From the NCBI RefSeq assembly GCF_014337925.2, contig NZ_CP143423.1, positions 3,378,501-3,442,500 on the forward strand: a DNA stretch of 64,000 nucleotides, given 5' to 3'. Position numbers and translations under genes: made by a program. Source of the stretch: Roseobacter fucihabitans. Lineage in GTDB: Bacteria > Pseudomonadota > Alphaproteobacteria > Rhodobacterales > Rhodobacteraceae. The notes under the pieces are model-generated. The model was not told the DNA's origin and made no database searches. It worked only from the letters and a program-made list of their open reading frames with translations. Below are positions 19,239 through 28,176 of this stretch, one piece after another. Numbering within the stretch: position 1 is the stretch's first letter; each line of letters begins with the position of its first letter.

Positions 19239-19451
19239 ATGACGAAACGAAAGAATTATTCGCCCGATTTCAAAGCTAAGGTTGCGCTTGAAGCAATTCG
19301 CGAGGAGATGACGTTGGCGGAGCTGTCCAAGAAATATGGCATTCACCCGACGCAGATTGGGACATGGAAATGCGCGGCGATAGAGAACCTGGCGACGGCC
19401 TTTACGCGCCGAGGGTCCGTCGCTGAGCAGGTGCAGCCCCAGAACAGGTGA
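19239..19451 (+). pseudogene. IS3-family OrfA (HTH protein), truncated
   Basis: MTKRKNYSPDFKAKVALEAI with the helix-turn-helix MTLAELSKKYGIHPTQIGTW and AIENLATAF is the OrfA N-terminus of an IS3-type element. The frame then shifts near 19430: the expected continuation PEQVSIADVDKLHS is present in another frame, and the insert at 19481-19519 follows it. Confidence 0.85.
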
Positions 19452-19480
19452 GCATTGCGGACGTCGACAAGTTGCATTCT

Positions 19481-19519
19481 GTCAACCGGCAGGTGATTGC
19501 CTGCAATCACTGAGAGGGG
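19481..19519 (-). repeat. Palindromic insert A (39 bp) in IS3 OrfA
   Basis: Interrupts the OrfA reading DVDKLHS | KIGQLVVERDFLA. It keeps frame length (39 nt) but brings a TGA. Read in reverse it begins CCCCCTCTCAGTGATTGC and continues GGCAATCACCTGCCGG, with the core ATTGC...GCAAT. Confidence 0.8.
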
Positions 19520-19559
19520 AAGATCGGCCAGCTGGTGGTGGAGCGGGATTTTTTGGCCC

Positions 19560-19599
19560 CCTCCCGGCAGCATGCTGCGCATGCGCCTGTCGGGCAGTG
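19560..19599 (+). repeat. Palindromic insert B (about 40 bp) in the IS3 OrfA/OrfB junction
   Basis: Follows VVERDFLA. Begins CCTCCCGGCAGCATGCTGCG and continues CATGCGCCTGTCGGG. Most similar to the reverse complement of insert C (shared CATGCT-CGCAT core and CGGGCAGTG end). The right boundary is uncertain because the native sequence here is not known to me. Confidence 0.65.
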
Positions 19600-19762
19600 G
19601 ATGCCTCGCATCAGTTGCTCGGGACGCGAGGCAAAAATGGTGAGTAAGGAGCACAAGCTGAGTGTACGCCGTCAATGCAAGCTGCTGACGCTGACCCGAT
19701 CCCACTTGTACTATGAACCGAAGGGGGAGAGCGCTGAGAACCTACGGTTCATGGAAATCATT

Positions 19763-19803
19763 CACTGCCCGGCAGGGTTATGCGAAGCATGATCCCGAGA
19801 GGG
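19763..19803 (-). repeat. Palindromic insert C (41 bp) in IS3 OrfB
   Basis: Interrupts OrfB between RFMEII and DKQFLETPW. Read in reverse it begins CCCTCTCGGGATCATGCTTC and ends CCCTGCCGGGCAGTG. 41 nt shifts the frame. The native sequence resumes at GAT (Asp). Confidence 0.82.
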
Positions 19804-19845
19804 GATAAGCAATTCCTCGAAACGCCATGGTAGGGGTCACGTCAA

Positions 19846-20547
19846 ATGGCGCGGTGCATGCAACGCAACAACCACAAATGCGGTCGCCATTGCGTGCGCC
19901 CTCTCATGCGGCTCATGCGTTTGGTCCCGATCTATCAGGAACCCAACACGAGCAAGAAACATCCCCAGCATAAGATCTGGCCGTATTTGCTTAGGAAAGC
20001 CGTGATCGACCGCCCGAACCAGGTATGGTGTGCTGACATTACCTACATCCCGATGCGGCGTGGCTTTCTGTATCTGGTGGCAATCATGGATTGGTACAGT
20101 CGCAAAGCCCTTGCTTGGCGGTTGTCCAACAGCATGGACGCGGACTTCTGCGTTGAAGCCTTGAAAGAGGCACTGGCAAAGCACGGCAGGCCAGAGATAT
20201 TTAATACGGACCAAGGCAGCCAATTTACCAGTGGTGCTTGGATCGACGTGCTCACGGATGCAAAGATCAAGATCAGCATGCCTCTCGTGACATTGCTACG
20301 CAATGCACTGACGGTAATAGATGGCAAAGCTGCCTGGCGGGACAATCGCATGATTGAAAGGCTTTGGCGATCACTGAAATACGAATGCGTCTACCTGAAC
20401 GCCTTTGAGGCGGGTTCAGAAATGCGGGCGGGGATCAGCAAATGGCTGACCTATTACAACTCTGAGCGCCCACATTCGACCCGCGGCATATTGACCCCCA
20501 ATGAGGCCTATGTCAGCAAAACAGAACCAATGAGATTGGCAGCCTAA
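19846..20547 (+). pseudogene. IS3-family OrfB transposase, C-terminal part
   Basis: The rve integrase domain is present with WCADITYIPM (first Asp), NTDQGSQFTS (second Asp) and RMIERLWRSLKYE (Glu), so the DDE triad is intact. The N-terminal part lies upstream of the TAG at 19831 in MVSKEHKLSVRRQCKLL (19638 on). A 39-nt insert at 20281-20319 adds 13 residues between ISM and DGKAAWRDN, where IS3 transposases normally read SMDGKG without a gap. Confidence 0.85.
20281..20319 (+). repeat. Palindromic insert D (39 bp, in frame) in IS3 OrfB
   Basis: Begins CCTCTCGTGACATTGCTACG and continues CAATGCACTGACGG. Exactly 39 nt, no stop, so it adds 13 residues to OrfB between ISM and the GAT of DGKAAW. The clearest copy for defining the element's ends. 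Confidence 0.87.
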
Positions 20548-20711
20548 ATGAAACCCTGATCCATCTTAACAAGGCTGCAAACTGGTCGGAAAAGTAAGAC
20601 CAACTCTTAACGATGCCACTTGGAACAGCGCTCGCTGGTAGCGCGCAGGTTTCTTTAAAAACCCGCTGTAGCGCCCTGTTTCAATCCTGCATTCTGCGAT
20701 ATTGGACGCGC

Positions 20712-21332
20712 ATGAGCCAAATATCATCCCTCTTCGTGACCCGCCTTTATCAAGCCGCCCTCTCTGAGCACGGCAAACCCATTGATGCCGCCGAGTTGGA
20801 GGCCTCCTGCTGGTCCATCGCCCAGGACGATGAAGCCGGACAAGAGTGGTGTGACGAAAACGGCTTTCCGGGCTATACCAGTTACGCCTCTTTGACCGAC
20901 TTGCCTTATCGCTTTCCGATCTTCAAAGATCTGGTCAAGGTGTTGAACAAGCACGTCAAAGCCTTCGCCCAGGACCTCAACTTCAATCTTGATGGGCGCA
21001 AGCTGAAGCTTGAGGACATCTGGATCAACATCCTCCCCCCCGGTGGCATCCATACCGGCCACATCCACCCCCATTCCGTGATCAGCGGCACCACCTATCT
21101 GGCCGTGCCCAAAGGTGCCAGCGCGATCAAATTCGAAGATCCACGCTTGGCGATGATGATGGCCGCCCCCGCGCGCACCAAGGACGCGCGCGCAGAAATG
21201 CGCACCTTCCACTATGTCACGCCCGAACCCGGCGAGGTTTTGCTCTGGGAAAGCTGGCTGCGTCATGAGGTTCCGCTGAACATGGCGGAAGCGGAAAGAA
21301 TATCCGTTTCATTTAATTACAACTGGGGCTGA
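20712..21332 (+). CDS. Putative 2OG-Fe(II) oxygenase-like protein (TIGR02466 type)
   Basis: 206 residues from ATG 20712 (MSQISSLFVTRLYQAALSEH); the longer frame from 20613 runs into IS3 flanking sequence. Conserved LEDIWINILPPGGIHTGHIH with two His, a long central part, then GEVLLWESWLRHEVPLNMAE and RISVSFNYNW supply the His/Arg of a double-stranded beta-helix iron site. No substrate known. Confidence 0.78.
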   Translation: MSQISSLFVTRLYQAALSEHGKPIDAAELEASCWSIAQDDEAGQEWCDENGFPGYTSYASLTDLPYRFPIFKDLVKVLNKHVKAFAQDLNFNLDGRKLKLEDIWINILPPGGIHTGHIHPHSVISGTTYLAVPKGASAIKFEDPRLAMMMAAPARTKDARAEMRTFHYVTPEPGEVLLWESWLRHEVPLNMAEAERISVSFNYNWG

Positions 21333-21383
21333 AGGGTCTCAGTTCATTGATTTTAAATCAAAGACTTTTATACGCCTAGTTCA

Positions 21384-21645
21384 TTGACCCGCGCGCAGCT
21401 GATCGCTCGACTTGGCCAAGTCAGCAGAAAACCGAGGGTGCGGGCTGAAAAGCACAATGTACCCCTCGCACACAAACAACCCGGCGAAGCGCGGCAGAAC
21501 GTCTATATCGAGGGCGGCAACCGTCTGGCTCACGGCGAACGGATGGGGCACACGCCCTTTGAAACCATCCGCCAGGCACAGGAGCAGAAACCCGAATGGC
21601 TCTGGACTAACAACAAACGGCCACCCAATGGGTATCGCCAGCATA
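21384..21645 (+). pseudogene. Possible 3' remnant of another IS3-type transposase
   Basis: PFETIRQAQEQKPEWLWTNN followed by KRPPNG, and in the next frame HPMGIASI, resemble the integrase C-terminus pattern of IS3 transposases (IR-AQ--ATQWLWTYNNDRPNMGIG). A frameshift near 21622 is needed. Upstream homology is weak, so this is tentative. The rest of 21333-21807 shows no gene. Confidence 0.35.
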
Positions 21646-21807
21646 GTCGCTCAGTTTTCAGAACGAACGACCCTGAGCGAAGGATTGAATATCAGCCCGC
21701 AGATATGCACGTTAAAAAGAAATTTTTAATACAAATAGTTACTCAAAATAAACCTTGGCTTCCTAGTGTGATCCTACTGTTGAAAACAGTGCTCACCAAG
21801 GTGCAGA

Positions 21808-22521
21808 ATGCCAATGAATGTAAATTTGAGCCGAAGATCATCCGTTTCCTGGGCGTTCTTAATTTGTGCTTTTGCCGTTTGCGGTTCCACAACCAGTGCG
21901 CTGACTAGGAACGTTTGCGATCGGGCCGCGATCTTAGCGTCCAATGAAACAAGCGTACCAATCTCTGTACTGCTTGCCGTGACGCGGACCGAAACCGGAC
22001 GAACAAGCGCCGGCACTTTGGAACCATGGCCTTGGGCCGTCAATGTTGCCGGAGAGGGGTCGTGGTTGCCAAACCGCTCTGACGCCGAAGACCTTGCAAA
22101 TCAGATCATCGGCACTGGAAAACGAAACATTGATATCGGTTGTTTCCAGTTGAACTATCGGTGGCATGGGCATGCTTTTTCTTCGGTTTCGGAAATGTTC
22201 GATCCGGTTTCCAATGCCAGATACGCGGCAGAATTCTTATCCCGCCTTTTCGCCGAAAAGGGCGATTGGACCAATGCTGTGGGTGCGTTTCATTCAAGGA
22301 CGCATGAGTTTTCCGAACGATATAAGAAGAAATATAAGGCAATCTATGCCGATCTCAAAACCCAAGGCTCTGGCCTGCGCCACACGCCACCGGTTTCATC
22401 CGAACAGAATCAATTTCCTCTCTTGAAACCCTCCACCGTACGGCCGCTGCGCGGATCACTGGTGCCGCTTGGAAATAGCGGAAATAGACGAAGCCTGGTT
22501 TTTCACGGAGGGGAGATATAG
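21808..22521 (+). CDS. Lytic transglycosylase, flagellar-associated
   Basis: 237 residues with a signal peptide (SWAFLICAFAVCGSTTSA). SLT-like domain: the catalytic Glu in LLAVTRTETGR, then WPWAVNVAGEG, GCFQLNYRWHG and NARYAAEFLSRLFAEKGDW. It cleaves peptidoglycan glycan strands, probably to let the flagellar rod pass. It ends 2 nt before flhA. Confidence 0.82.
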   Translation: MPMNVNLSRRSSVSWAFLICAFAVCGSTTSALTRNVCDRAAILASNETSVPISVLLAVTRTETGRTSAGTLEPWPWAVNVAGEGSWLPNRSDAEDLANQIIGTGKRNIDIGCFQLNYRWHGHAFSSVSEMFDPVSNARYAAEFLSRLFAEKGDWTNAVGAFHSRTHEFSERYKKKYKAIYADLKTQGSGLRHTPPVSSEQNQFPLLKPSTVRPLRGSLVPLGNSGNRRSLVFHGGEI

Positions 22522-22523
22522 TC

Positions 22524-24608
22524 ATGCAAAACCTGAGCATAAAGGCTTTGTTCAACCCGACGATCATGCTCGCTGTCGCCTTGATGGCGGTGATCGTGAT
22601 GATGATTCTGCCCATGCCGTCCTGGGTGCTGGACATCGGATTGGCCGCATCATTCGCCTTGGCTATCCTGATCTTCACGATCACTTTGTTTATCGAACGC
22701 CCTCTGGATTTTTCGGCGTTTCCCACCATCTTGCTGGCATCCCTGATGTTGAGGCTGTCTCTTAACGTTTCTTCGACGAAGCTCATCATTGGCGAGGGGC
22801 ACACCGGTACGGACGCCGCAGGCGGCGTCATCGAAGGCTTTGCGCAATTCGTCATGGGGGGCAGCGTTTTCCTGGGTCTGGTTGTATTCTGTGTCCTGTT
22901 GATCGTGAATTTCATGGTCATTACCAAGGGTGCGACGCGTATGGCCGAAGTCGGGGCGCGATTTGCCCTGGATGGCATGCCCGGCAAGCAACTTGCGATT
23001 GACAGCGATATGTCTGCGGGTGCCATCACGCATGCGGAGGCCAAGGAACGTCGCGAAAGAGAGCAACAGGAAACCACATTCTTCGGCTCGCTTGACGGTG
23101 CCTCCAAATTCGTAAAAGGCGACGCGGTTGCTGGATTGTTAATCACCCTGCTGAATTTGGTCGCGGGCCTCATCATGGGTATCGTGGTTCATGACATGCC
23201 CCTCGGGCAAGCTTTTGAAACCTATGCAATGCTGACGGTCGGCGATGGTTTGGTTTCACAAATCCCTGCCGTCGTGATTTCCATAGCATCCGCGTTGCTT
23301 CTGGCGCGGGGCGGTGCACAGGGTGCAACCGATCTGGCGGTTTTCAGTCAGTTAGGAAAACACCCCTCTGCGCTTGCAACAGTCGCAGGACTCATGGTGC
23401 TGTTTGCGCTGTTTCCAGGGCTTCCCTTTGGCCCTTTCATTTTTGGCGGAGCAGTCCTCGGTTTCGTCGCGTACGTGATGTATCGCAAGGCGAAAACGGC
23501 CGGTGACAAAACAGATCAGGAAGAAGCGGTTGCGATTTTACCAAAAGAAAAATCACTTGGCGACATCCTGGAGTTGGATGACATTCACGTCGAGTTCGCG
23601 CCCGACCTCGTGAATATGGTTCTGGACCCTGGAACCGGCCTTGATGCACGCATTTCCAACATGCGCACACATGTCGCTTCGGTATTCGGGCTTATCCTTC
23701 CTGAAATCAGATTGACCGACAATGCGATCCTGCCCGTCGGAACATATGTGTTGCGTATTCAGGGGGTTGAGCAGGCACGCGCCAAGCTCAATCCCGATCA
23801 AATCCTGGCTCTCGTGCCCGAAGAAGCGTCCTCGCTCCCAAGCGGTACGGACACAACCGAACCGGTTTACGGGGCCCCAGCGAGGTGGATCAACCATCGC
23901 CACCAGGAACAGGCTGCCTTGGACGGGCTGACCCTAGTCACCCCCGCCGAGGTTCTGGCCACACATCTTCTTGAAACGGTCAAGCGGAACTTCAGCCGCT
24001 TGCTGTCTCTCAAGTCGCTCCGGCGCCTGCTGGCAGAAATGGTCAATGTTTCCGAGCCCACGCGCGCTGAAGCGAACCGCAAATTGCTTGATGAAATGAT
24101 CCCCGATAAGGTCCCGATTGATGTTTTGCATGCAGTGTTGCGCCTGCTTTTGGACGAACAGGTTTCGATCAGAAATCTGCCTCTGATTTTGGAGGCTACG
24201 GCCGAAGCACGCACCCACAACACACAACCAGAAGCAATATGCGAACACGTGAGACAGCGCCTTGGGTTCCAGTTGATCGCCGAAATGAAACGAGACGACG
24301 GTACATTGCCGCTCATCCAACTGGCACCGGAATGGGAGGATACATTCAACACCTACCAGGTTGAAGCAGACCGAGGGTTGGATATCGCATTGCCCCCCGA
24401 TCTCTTCAATATGCTGGCCGAAAACATGTCGGAAAAACTGCAATCGGCCAGCCAGAACGGGATCAATGCTGCCATCGTGACGAACACCCGTCGCCGTCGC
24501 TTTCTGCGCACCGTCATGCGTGCAAAGGGTATGTCAAATCCGGTTCTCTCTTTTGAGGAGATCGGGCTTGATGCACGTCCTTCACTTGTAGGGGTCGTTG
24601 CTGCGTGA
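22524..24608 (+). CDS. flhA: Flagellar type III export protein FlhA
   Basis: 694 residues, inner-membrane export gate. About eight N-terminal membrane helices (first VALMAVIVMMILPMPSWVLD), the FHIPEP-type signature LNVSSTKLIIGEG and KQLAIDSDMSAGAITHAEAK, and a C-terminal cytoplasmic domain ending LSFEEIGLDARPSLVG. It overlaps fliR by 4 nt. Confidence 0.96.
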   Translation: MQNLSIKALFNPTIMLAVALMAVIVMMILPMPSWVLDIGLAASFALAILIFTITLFIERPLDFSAFPTILLASLMLRLSLNVSSTKLIIGEGHTGTDAAGGVIEGFAQFVMGGSVFLGLVVFCVLLIVNFMVITKGATRMAEVGARFALDGMPGKQLAIDSDMSAGAITHAEAKERREREQQETTFFGSLDGASKFVKGDAVAGLLITLLNLVAGLIMGIVVHDMPLGQAFETYAMLTVGDGLVSQIPAVVISIASALLLARGGAQGATDLAVFSQLGKHPSALATVAGLMVLFALFPGLPFGPFIFGGAVLGFVAYVMYRKAKTAGDKTDQEEAVAILPKEKSLGDILELDDIHVEFAPDLVNMVLDPGTGLDARISNMRTHVASVFGLILPEIRLTDNAILPVGTYVLRIQGVEQARAKLNPDQILALVPEEASSLPSGTDTTEPVYGAPARWINHRHQEQAALDGLTLVTPAEVLATHLLETVKRNFSRLLSLKSLRRLLAEMVNVSEPTRAEANRKLLDEMIPDKVPIDVLHAVLRLLLDEQVSIRNLPLILEATAEARTHNTQPEAICEHVRQRLGFQLIAEMKRDDGTLPLIQLAPEWEDTFNTYQVEADRGLDIALPPDLFNMLAENMSEKLQSASQNGINAAIVTNTRRRRFLRTVMRAKGMSNPVLSFEEIGLDARPSLVGVVAA

Positions 24609-25375
24609 CAGCTTTGGCGGATCTCGCACCCATGATGAACAGCGCCCTGTGGCATGGTTTCATGGTGTTTTTACGGGTTGCCGCGATGGCCGCCATGTTA
24701 CCCGCCTTCGGAGAGGAATCCGTACCTGCCCGCATCAAGCTGGTCATCGCCTTTGCCTTCACGATCATTGTCAGCCCTGCGGTTACCAGTATCGCGATCC
24801 CGCAGGGCACAGGAGACTTGCTCATTTTGATCCTAACGGAAACGCTTTCCGGTTTGGTGCTGGGGATTGGCATAAGGCTCTTTGTTCTGGCGCTCCAGAC
24901 AGCCGGCACAATTGCGGCTCATTCCACCTCATTATCACAGGTTTTTGGCGGGTCCGGCGTCGATCCAATGCCCGCTATGGGGTATATCCTGATTGTTGGC
25001 GGCCTGGCTTTGGCGGTCATGACAGGGCTGCATATAAAAGCGGCGCAGCTGGTGATCCTATCTTATGATTTCCTGCCCATGGGGCGGTTTACCGAAGCGT
25101 CCATCATTTCAGACTGGGGGGTGTCGCAGGTCGCGCGCGCCTTTACGCTCGCTTTCACCCTAGCCGCACCGTTCATCATTTTGTCTGTGCTCTATAATGT
25201 TGCGCTTGGGGCGATCAATAAAGCCATGCCGCAACTCATGGTCGCTTTCGTCGGCGCACCCGTCATAACCGCCGGCGGTCTATTTTTGCTACTCATGTCT
25301 GCGCCATTGATCTTGTCGGTCTGGGTCGAAGCCATGGATGGATTTTTGATCAATCCCTTTGGATCGATCCCATGA
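24605..25375 (+). CDS. fliR: Flagellar export protein FliR
   Basis: 256 residues, inner-membrane gate with FliP and FliQ. Six hydrophobic segments; AFGEESVPARIKLVIAFAFT near the N-terminus, the central VFGGSGVDPMPAMGYIL, and ALGAINKAMPQLMVAFVGAP late. Overlaps flhA and flhB by 4 nt each. Confidence 0.94.
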   Translation: MTALADLAPMMNSALWHGFMVFLRVAAMAAMLPAFGEESVPARIKLVIAFAFTIIVSPAVTSIAIPQGTGDLLILILTETLSGLVLGIGIRLFVLALQTAGTIAAHSTSLSQVFGGSGVDPMPAMGYILIVGGLALAVMTGLHIKAAQLVILSYDFLPMGRFTEASIISDWGVSQVARAFTLAFTLAAPFIILSVLYNVALGAINKAMPQLMVAFVGAPVITAGGLFLLLMSAPLILSVWVEAMDGFLINPFGSIP

Positions 25376-26460
25376 GCCAGGGAGATGATCAAAGCGACAA
25401 GACCTATGACGCGACGCCGCAAAAACTCTTAGAGGCGCGCAAGAAAGGGGAGATTGCCCGATCGACCGAACTGCTGACGGCCTGTGCTTATGCGGGGTTG
25501 TTACTTGCTTTCGTCGCCGTGGGCGGCAGCAGTTTGACCCATCTGGGAACAACGATGATGGTGATGATTGACCAACCGGCGCAGTTGGCACCATTGTTTT
25601 TTGGAGGCGCGTCCGGAGCACCGACGCAGGGGATCATGCGCGCCGTTGCTTGGGCCGTTTCGCCCTTTTTCCTAGTACCGGCGCTTGCCGTTTTACTTTG
25701 CCTTTTTGCGGTCCGTGGGATTGTTTTCGCCCCGACGAAAGTGGCACCGAAGATCTCAAAAATATCCATAATCGCGAACGCCAAGAACAAGTTTGGACGT
25801 ACAGGTCTATTCCAATTCGCGGTCAGCTTTTCCAAGCTCCTGATCTATTCCGCCTGTCTTGCGCTCTTCATTGACTGGCGGTTGGAGGAGATGGTGGCCG
25901 TTCTGCAAACGAACCCTCGTATTGTGGTATCCCTCCTTGCCGAAATCTGTTTGAAATTTCTGCTGGTCGTTGTGATCGTTTCTGGAGCGATTGGTGCAAT
26001 TGATGCCATTTGGCAGCATTTTGAACACCTTAGAAAAAACATGATGTCGCGCAAGGAGATCATGGATGAGAGTAAAAACAACGAAGGTGATCCCCATATG
26101 AAGCAGGAGCGCCGCCAGCGGGCACATGCAATTGCAAGTTCGCAGATGATGGCAGATGTGCCCGGAGCGGACGTTATTGTGGTTAACCCAACCCATTATG
26201 CCGTCGCTTTGAAATGGGAGCGCAAACCTGGCCAGGCGCCCGTGTGTGTCGCCAAAGGGGTCGATGAAATTGCCCTGCGTATCCGGGAAATCGCTGCAGA
26301 AAACAATATTCCGATCCATAGTGACCCCCCCACGGCACGCGCTCTGCATGCGACAACGCAAATCGGCGATGAGATTTCGCCAGATCATTATCGCGCTGTA
26401 GCGGCGGCTATTCGTTTTGCTGAAGCAATGCGCCAAAAGGCGAGGCGCAAATTTCAGTGA
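25372..26460 (+). CDS. flhB: Flagellar export protein FlhB
   Basis: 362 residues, the substrate-specificity switch. KTYDATPQKLLEARKKGEIA at the N-terminus, four membrane helices, and the autocleavage motif VVNPTHYAVALKW (Asn-Pro-Thr-His) at about residue 268. SMMSRKEIMDESKNNEGDP precedes it. Overlaps the next gene by 4 nt. Confidence 0.96.
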   Translation: MSQGDDQSDKTYDATPQKLLEARKKGEIARSTELLTACAYAGLLLAFVAVGGSSLTHLGTTMMVMIDQPAQLAPLFFGGASGAPTQGIMRAVAWAVSPFFLVPALAVLLCLFAVRGIVFAPTKVAPKISKISIIANAKNKFGRTGLFQFAVSFSKLLIYSACLALFIDWRLEEMVAVLQTNPRIVVSLLAEICLKFLLVVVIVSGAIGAIDAIWQHFEHLRKNMMSRKEIMDESKNNEGDPHMKQERRQRAHAIASSQMMADVPGADVIVVNPTHYAVALKWERKPGQAPVCVAKGVDEIALRIREIAAENNIPIHSDPPTARALHATTQIGDEISPDHYRAVAAAIRFAEAMRQKARRKFQ

Positions 26461-26888
26461 ACCTTGATAACTTGAAAGAAATCCATGCGTTGGTCGAGGC
26501 TAGGTACGAAACCAGACGCCAGGCGTTCCAGCGTCTTGTGAAAAAAGAAAACGACTTGCGTCAGGAACTTCGCCGCCTTGATGATCAGGCGCGGTCCGCG
26601 AACCTCCAGGGTGATACAGACATGCAGACCATCGGTGCCGACGTCATCTGGAAAGCATGGGTCGGGAAGGCAAAAACTTCTCTCAATATCAAACTGGCTT
26701 TGATTTTAGCCGAAAAAGAACAACATATCCGACAAGTCAAACAGGCGTATGGCAAAGTCATCGCCGCTGAAAAGCTGATCGGCGACCTGTCACGTGAACA
26801 AATTAAACGCGTGGAAAAGAAATCACTGGATGATGCCATGATTGCAGCAATTTTTGGATCTTCTTCCAGTCAAACCTCTTCCGATTGA
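26457..26888 (+). CDS. Putative FliJ-like coiled-coil protein
   Basis: 143 residues, mostly helical and charged (RLVKKENDLRQELRRLDDQA; EKEQHIRQVKQAYGKVIAAE), with no membrane segment. Position at the end of the export operon, overlapping flhB by 4 nt, and its coiled-coil character suggest a FliJ-like export chaperone. Sequence similarity is too low to be certain. It is the last gene of the operon before IS debris. Confidence 0.6.
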   Translation: MNLDNLKEIHALVEARYETRRQAFQRLVKKENDLRQELRRLDDQARSANLQGDTDMQTIGADVIWKAWVGKAKTSLNIKLALILAEKEQHIRQVKQAYGKVIAAEKLIGDLSREQIKRVEKKSLDDAMIAAIFGSSSSQTSSD

Positions 26889-26965
26889 GGTTCACTCCTC
26901 CGAGAGGCTCGATCATAGCCTTTGACCGGTCGATCTGCCTGCAATCTTTGCCCTTATGATTGCGG

Positions 26966-27277
26966 TTAAATTCGACAGACCGATTGAGAGGAAATAGAGG
27001 GGCGGCGCTCCATGGCTGAGCGATCAATTTCCCGCAAGGCGCGGTGAATTGATGAGAGGTGAACGGATACGCCGTATGCGTCTTCCAGCGCGCCCGATAG
27101 TGCATGCAATGTTATGTCTGGTTCGGCACGGATAATCCCGATTAAGAAATCCTTATACGGTGCCAGCTGGCCAAATCCGGCCCACCGGCCCGCCCTGTGG
27201 TCTGGGCGTGACGTCGCGCCGCTCTCGTTTGTCCGCAGCATAACGCACCGCCGTTTTCGCGGGTTCTTAACCACCAT
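26966..27277 (-). pseudogene. IS630-type transposase, N-terminal fragment
   Basis: GFGQLAPYKDFLIGIIRAEP followed by DITLHALSGALEDAYG and VSVHLSSIHRAL match the second helix-turn-helix of IS630 proteins. After RALRE the frame reads into unrelated residues. It is on the opposite strand to the C-terminal half at 27640-28373 and about 350 bp away, so the two may be halves of one element separated by inversion. Confidence 0.65.
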
Positions 27278-27315
27278 TCTAAAGTCGCCAAAAATAAGTT
27301 GTTGTTCTTACTTGT

Positions 27316-27543
27316 CTAATAGAGTTCTTCCGAGATAACTTCATCCTGATTTTCAAAAACCAGTATTTCGAGAGAGAGCCGTCGCTTCGGGCGTGGTTTT
27401 GCAGCCAAGGATCCACGCCTAATATGCGGAGTGCTCGGCTCAGAGGGCGATCGCGCGTCAAGTTTCCCTTTCAACAGCGCCGTGGGACGACGGAGAAACC
27501 TTTGAACCTCGGTTGCGTATGAGTGTCGGACGCTCCTAACCAT
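27316..27543 (-). CDS. Small ORF within IS debris, doubtful
   Basis: 75 residues, basic first half (MVRSVRHSYATEVQRFLRRP) and acidic end (EILVFENQDEVISEELY). No family recognised and no good ribosome binding site. It may be chance. Region 27278-27640 otherwise shows no gene. Confidence 0.25.
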   Translation of the reverse strand: MVRSVRHSYATEVQRFLRRPTALLKGKLDARSPSEPSTPHIRRGSLAAKPRPKRRLSLEILVFENQDEVISEELY

Positions 27544-27794
27544 TTATATCTTTCTTGAACGTTCGGGGTGCTGCAAACTGCCCATTCCAAAATTCGATCT
27601 GACGGCAAAACCTTGGGCTTTGATCTCCCGAAACCGGATGCTTAAGGAAGGCTTGGTACGCGCCGGGTTCTCATATGGAAAAAGGACTTATCGCACGGGA
27701 ACGTAATCGGCCTGCGCTGCGCAGGGCAAGGCGGGGGTGAATCAACCACCGCCAGCCGCGCATGCGCCAGGAGCCACACAGACTGGTCTTTATT

Positions 27795-27835
27795 GCTTCT
27801 GGGGACATTGCTGCGCAATACCCTGCCAGCCAGCG
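27795..27835 (+). repeat. Palindromic insert E (41 bp) in IS630 transposase
   Basis: Lies between LVFI and DETAVKTN. Core GGGGACATTGCTGCGCAATA. Shares 31 of 41 positions with insert G. The transposase resumes at GAT, the codon for the first catalytic Asp. Confidence 0.88.
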
Positions 27836-28042
27836 GATGAGACAGCCGTAAAAACCAATGTCACGCGGCTGTGCGGACGGGCACCTATAGGCGAGCGCCT
27901 CCTTGGCACCGCGGCCTTTGGAAAACGGGGTACGCAGACTTTCATTGCCGGGCTGCGCTGATCGCGCCGTGGGTGATCACGGGTGCACTGGACGGGCGCG
28001 CCTTCGACACCTGCGTTGGAACCCGGAACGGTGGTCATTCTC

Positions 28043-28082
28043 TCCTCTCCTTGATTGCTCTGCAATCAACTGCCGGGCAAGG
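28043..28082 (+). repeat. Palindromic insert F (40 bp) in IS630 transposase
   Basis: Lies between LEPGTVVIL and DNLSTHK. Begins TCCTCTCCTTGATTGCTCTG and continues CAATCAACTGCCGGGCAAGG. The transposase resumes at GAC, the second catalytic Asp. Boundary could shift by 2 nt. Confidence 0.85.
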
Positions 28083-28176
28083 GACAATCTTTCCACCCAC
28101 AAAAGCCCCCGCGCAGCGCAGGCGTTAAGAATGCTGGTTCCTGTTCTTGCCGCCCTACTCCCGCGACCTCAACCCC

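Larger units (their letters stand above)
19179..20602 (+). mobile_element. Decayed IS3-family insertion sequence
   Basis: OrfA (19239-19451) and OrfB (3' part 19846-20547) lie on the plus strand. Imperfect ends: the left starts TGTCGCAAGATTTCGGACCAGT region (19179 on) and the right end, read in reverse, carries the matching TTCCGACCAGT (20581-20602). No target duplication seen. The transposase is broken by a frameshift near 19430, a TAG at 19831 in place of a Tyr codon, and four about 40-bp palindromic inserts (19481-19519, 19560-19599, 19763-19803, 20281-20319). It cannot make a full transposase. Confidence 0.85.

Noticed and set aside
19173-20608. Target site duplication of the IS3 element
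   Set aside because: Flanking bases of the two ends do not match; either lost or ends mis-set.
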